The notes below the pieces were generated by a model. It did no database searches. It had not been told where the DNA came from and worked only from the letters and a program-made list of their open reading frames with translations. Source: Betaproteobacteria bacterium (GTDB lineage Bacteria; Pseudomonadota; Gammaproteobacteria; Burkholderiales; Thiobacillaceae). From it: DNA of 64,000 nt. Within the stretch, counting starts at the first letter, position 1, and each line of letters begins with the position of its first letter. Below, piece after piece: positions 61,801-64,000 of the stretch. The DNA lies in the NCBI GenBank assembly GCA_016219425.1, contig JACRNB010000002.1, positions 189,055 through 253,054 of the forward strand, in the 5' to 3' direction. The position numbers were made by a program, and so were the translations under genes.

Positions 61801-64000
61801 CGGTGATGACCATATTGAAGCCGGAGCCGGATCGGATCACATTGAGGGAGGGGTGGGGGCGGACGCGATCAATGGTGGAGAGGGCAATGACACTTACACT
61901 TTTAATCTTGGCGACGGAGCCGACACACTTATTGATACGGGGGGATATGACGTCCTTCGTTTTGGTTCTGGCATCTCCGCAACGGATGTCGCTTGGTCAC
62001 GCAGCGGATTGAATTTGGAGCTTGCTCATACCAATGGCACGGACAAGATAACAATTGCCAACTGGTTTTCTCAGGATTGGTGGAATACCCGATTTGAGCG
62101 CATTGACTTCGCAGATGGTACAGCTTGGCATCGTGGTTCCTTTGATGGGCAGGTTCAAACCATTACGGGAACGAATGGCGCCGACACATTGGCTGCGTCT
62201 ACTGGCTACGATTATATAGTCACTGGTCTTGAAGGAAGCGATCAGATCACAGGCGGATACGGACTGGACTTTTTTGTCGGGGGTGCGGGTAATGACAGAA
62301 TCTCTGGCCGGGGTGGTTCTGATACCTATTTTTTTAATCTTGGAGATGGCACGGATACGATAATTGAGGAGAGTGGAATTGGTTATCAAAGCCCATTCGA
62401 CGTACTCAAATTCGGCCCAGGAATTCATCCAGAAGACATTACCGCCAAACGCATTGGCTTGGACTTGGAACTTAGGCATCGCAATGGTTCAGACAAGGTT
62501 ATTCTCTCGGGCTGGTATCAAACCATTGACGGCCAATACAAGCTGGAGCGAGTGGATTTCACGGACGGCACGCAATGGAGCCAGGCCTATTTGACCGACC
62601 TTGGGTTGCATATTGATGGAACCGACGGAAACGATCTTCTGGAAGGAACCAAATTTAACGACACCATTCAAGGAATGGCTGGCGACGACACCCTCAAGGG
62701 CGGCAGAGGCGACGATTTCTTCCACGGAGGCGCTGGCAATGACCTGCTGGACGACTACGGACAAGAATATGGGAACTATGGCGGCGCCAACACCTATCTT
62801 TTCAATCTGGGAGATGGGGTCGATACGATTGTCGAATACGGCGGCGCATCGGAAGTAGGCGACGACACGCTCCGTTTTGGTCCAGGCATTCTGGCTTCGG
62901 ATATTCAGGTTGTGCGTGAAGGCGTCAATCTGGCTTTCCGACATGGCAATGGTCAGGACAAAGTCATCGTATTGAACGTCTATTCATCGGATCAAGCCTT
63001 CACCCCCTTGGAACGAGTGGAATTCGCGGATGGAACGATATGGGGCCGTGAAGAACTGGCCCGGCTCAAGGAACAGGGACTGATAGCGGAGGGTGGCGCG
63101 GGGGATGACCTGCTCCGGGGTGTCAATAACTACCGCAACACCCTTCTTGGGCAGGCAGGAAATGACACGCTGGACGGCGGAAACAGTGCGGACACCTTGA
63201 TGGGCGGAGAAGGTGACGACCGCATAACCGGTTTCGAGGGCAACGACACCTTGATGGGCGGGCGGGGCAACGATGTGTTGTCCGGTAGAGAAGGCACTGA
63301 CACCTATCTCTTCAACCTTGGAGACGGCCAGGATCGTGTGATTGGTGCGGCATGGAGTTCCGTTGCCTCTGCGGACGTGTTGCGCTTTGGCCCTGGCATT
63401 TCCATGACGGATATCCAACTGGGGCGCGATGGGGATGACCTGCTCCTGCATCACGTCAACGGACAGGATGGCGTTGTGGTGGCGGAGTGGTTTCGCTTTA
63501 CCGAAAGACCTCTTGCAGCGGTGGAATTTGCGGATGGCCAAATCTGGACGGCGGCAGACCTGAGTGCTCAAACCCGATATTTGGGATACGACGGCGCTGC
63601 GGGCAACGACCTTCTCAAAGGCACGTCCACCAGCAACGACACCCTGCGCGGCTTCGGCGGAGACGATGAACTGCATGGCCTGTATGGCAAGGACACGCTG
63701 TACGGCGGTGACGGCGCGGATGCCCTGATGGGCGAAGAAGGCGCCGACACCCTATACGGGGAAGCGGGTGACGACACCTTGCAAGGAGGCATCGAGGCAG
63801 ACCAGCTTTATGGGGGCGATGGCGCGGACATCCTGCAAGGCGGATCGGGGCAGGACGTCTATCACGGCGGAGCAGGAAACGACCTATTCCAGGAAGGCAA
63901 TGACGGTTACGGCCCCCTTGAGAATTCCGACACCTACCTGTTTGGTTTGGGTGATGGCACGGACACCATCCAGGAATCAGCATGGGCCTACCGAGGAAGC
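58805..64000 (+). CDS. Giant RTX calcium-binding protein (C-terminus off window)
   Basis: A continuous frame of 1,732 residues to the window edge, likely exported by the adjacent T1SS. Residues 1-130 are a distinct, less GC-rich N-terminus with aromatic residues (PSWWWDFPQ, YLDEYYYNPLDGKWY). A calcium-binding loop region follows (about 132-200; DLDNDGIETTP, DLNNNGTIDSGQELFG, DQNKDGKLDSADAAF), then the block shared with the short paralogue (275-475). From about residue 550, clusters of nonapeptides (GGAGNDTLEGG, GGDGADALMG) alternate with HCBP-related modules ending in ERIEFADGT or similar, at least nine times. AAGGA precedes the ATG. The secretion signal would lie beyond the edge. Possible adhesin, bacteriocin or surface layer; the role is undetermined. 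Confidence 0.88.
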   Translation, partial: MGTTRAVVLGGIKGAADFLLRPSWWWDFPQLALQPSDAGSYSDWFGGNPNYLDEYYYNPLDGKWYKDIELKPGSSGHATPDKYIWENPAPQGIQEKLTKHRNAIKQHLDAHSPMEPIERSATTATTIRSPIILDLDNDGIETTPVTAGTYFDHANDGFAERTGWVGADDGLLVRDLNNNGTIDSGQELFGSETLLASGPNAGTKAPNGFEALKELDQNKDGKLDSADAAFATLRIWQDTDGDGFTSAGELHTLTDKNIQSIQTAYTTGTTTDAHGNQHQQQGSYTTTTGQTRTATDVWFQADPTYSIATEWIDVSDDIAALPDATGYGHVRDLHQAMARDPGGRLQQLVTQYTQTSDAAQRDTILTDLIYHWTGVQNIDPKSRAARLIYGNVIGDARKLEALEEFLGQEWVGTWCWGTRDPNPHGRAAPVLLQAWDQLKELIGAQLMAQSHLKPMFDRITYTWDDTRQTLQGDLTQVAAWIGAQLTGDHTAGLQQTADFSRALRGMSALGSVDIQHFQQALLPLGEDVLGVFNSASAGLLPTENNDILSTKGSSNQYLRGLGGNDLLTTGDGNDTLDGGLGDDTLKGGQGDDLYLYTQGRDSVQDAGGTDILELREIQPDQITITRDAQHLYLTLPNGDRAKIADWFLSPAYRIERIRFGDGTERTADEIEALVSLTQAWSTDDQLYGSSVADSMNGYAGDDFLAGYQGDDTLDGGAGNDALQGGDGNDLYLFGSGDGQDTLTDGNGVDTLRFKDDVTPADILVRRNSHHVFLTHTGTGARLTLQNWYDANNNRVERIEFADGTTWDVAHVEILANQPTAKADYLGGSPNADTLEGQGGNDEIDGGAGDDQLDGGSGADVLLGGAGNDTLEGGTGDDTLEGGQGDDIYLFGRGSGQDSITENDSTLGNVDTIRLTEGLTPTDIQITRDPWDLYLRIRGTNDQITMKNWFTFDSARVERLEFADGVVWDAARLVQETLIPTEDSDVLLGFTGDDVIHGAGGDDHIEAGAGSDHIEGGVGADAINGGEGNDTYTFNLGDGADTLIDTGGYDVLRFGSGISATDVAWSRSGLNLELAHTNGTDKITIANWFSQDWWNTRFERIDFADGTAWHRGSFDGQVQTITGTNGADTLAASTGYDYIVTGLEGSDQITGGYGLDFFVGGAGNDRISGRGGSDTYFFNLGDGTDTIIEESGIGYQSPFDVLKFGPGIHPEDITAKRIGLDLELRHRNGSDKVILSGWYQTIDGQYKLERVDFTDGTQWSQAYLTDLGLHIDGTDGNDLLEGTKFNDTIQGMAGDDTLKGGRGDDFFHGGAGNDLLDDYGQEYGNYGGANTYLFNLGDGVDTIVEYGGASEVGDDTLRFGPGILASDIQVVREGVNLAFRHGNGQDKVIVLNVYSSDQAFTPLERVEFADGTIWGREELARLKEQGLIAEGGAGDDLLRGVNNYRNTLLGQAGNDTLDGGNSADTLMGGEGDDRITGFEGNDTLMGGRGNDVLSGREGTDTYLFNLGDGQDRVIGAAWSSVASADVLRFGPGISMTDIQLGRDGDDLLLHHVNGQDGVVVAEWFRFTERPLAAVEFADGQIWTAADLSAQTRYLGYDGAAGNDLLKGTSTSNDTLRGFGGDDELHGLYGKDTLYGGDGADALMGEEGADTLYGEAGDDTLQGGIEADQLYGGDGADILQGGSGQDVYHGGAGNDLFQEGNDGYGPLENSDTYLFGLGDGTDTIQESAWAYRGS
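59626..60229 (+). repeat. Duplicated block, copy B (in the giant RTX gene)
   Basis: Partner of 56645-57239, about 604 bp, with one 9-base length difference near the AARLIYGNVIG segment. The reading frame is preserved in both. Confidence 0.9.

Noticed and set aside
57480-63900. Repeated units in the RTX genes as a CRISPR array or tandem satellite
   Set aside because: The repeats are codon-level variants of glycine-aspartate nonapeptides in a single open frame, with no spacers of unique DNA.

Overview
The window is a GC-rich chromosomal stretch, most likely from a betaproteobacterium. The pointers are the gene order sdhCDAB-sdhE-gltA-sucA, a short H-NS-family protein ending in the K(Y)RDP...W-G-GR-P-W core typical of that class, an mdtABC-type efflux operon, a class 2 PyrD and an FtsK-LolA-RarA run. 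No ribosomal RNA, tRNA, CRISPR array or complete insertion sequence was seen. No gap between genes exceeds about 300 bases.

Layout. 1-8780 (minus): thiO, then a three-part RND efflux operon mdtA-mdtB-mdtC, with a PIN/Phd-type toxin-antitoxin pair lodged between mdtB and mdtC; mdtC runs off the left edge. 8884-12840: helicase HrpA carrying three in-frame GC-rich palindromic inserts. 12856-23054: an unknown exported protein, a degenerate HD-GYP protein, a CbiM-like membrane protein, a HAD phosphatase, a HigBA-like toxin-antitoxin pair, polyphosphate:AMP phosphotransferase, alanine dehydrogenase, PyrD, a DUF4202 protein and a DUF2914-type membrane protein. 23186-25517: an AT-rich type II restriction-modification island (methyltransferase, endonuclease, controller protein) with recognisable C-boxes. 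25699-29111: an OmpA-type lipoprotein, a second HigBA module and release factor 3. 29133-38603: a signalling and uptake cluster. A FixJ-like regulator, its sensor kinase, a GGDEF-EAL protein and a di-haem peroxidase form a minus-strand operon facing away from a TRAP transporter dctPQM. 38722-46393: succinate dehydrogenase with its assembly factor, citrate synthase and 2-oxoglutarate dehydrogenase E1, closed by a strong terminator. 46436-53756: H-NS-like protein, tadA, an L,D-transpeptidase, an Smr protein, trxB, ftsK, lolA and rarA. 53998-64000: a type I secretion ABC transporter followed by a truncated RTX protein, a tiny membrane protein and a giant RTX protein that leaves the right edge.

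The window is unusually rich in short palindromic repeats of at least five sequence families. They lie between genes, inside operons, supply the stop codons of sdhD and pyrD, and interrupt coding sequences in frame (mdtC, hrpA three times, the truncated RTX gene). The most promising places for something new are the RTX locus (tandem paralogues sharing a block of about 600 bp, a palindrome at the broken end of one, a small membrane protein between them, a leader hairpin over the transporter start), the coding palindromes, and the four-gene signalling operon opposite the TRAP transporter.
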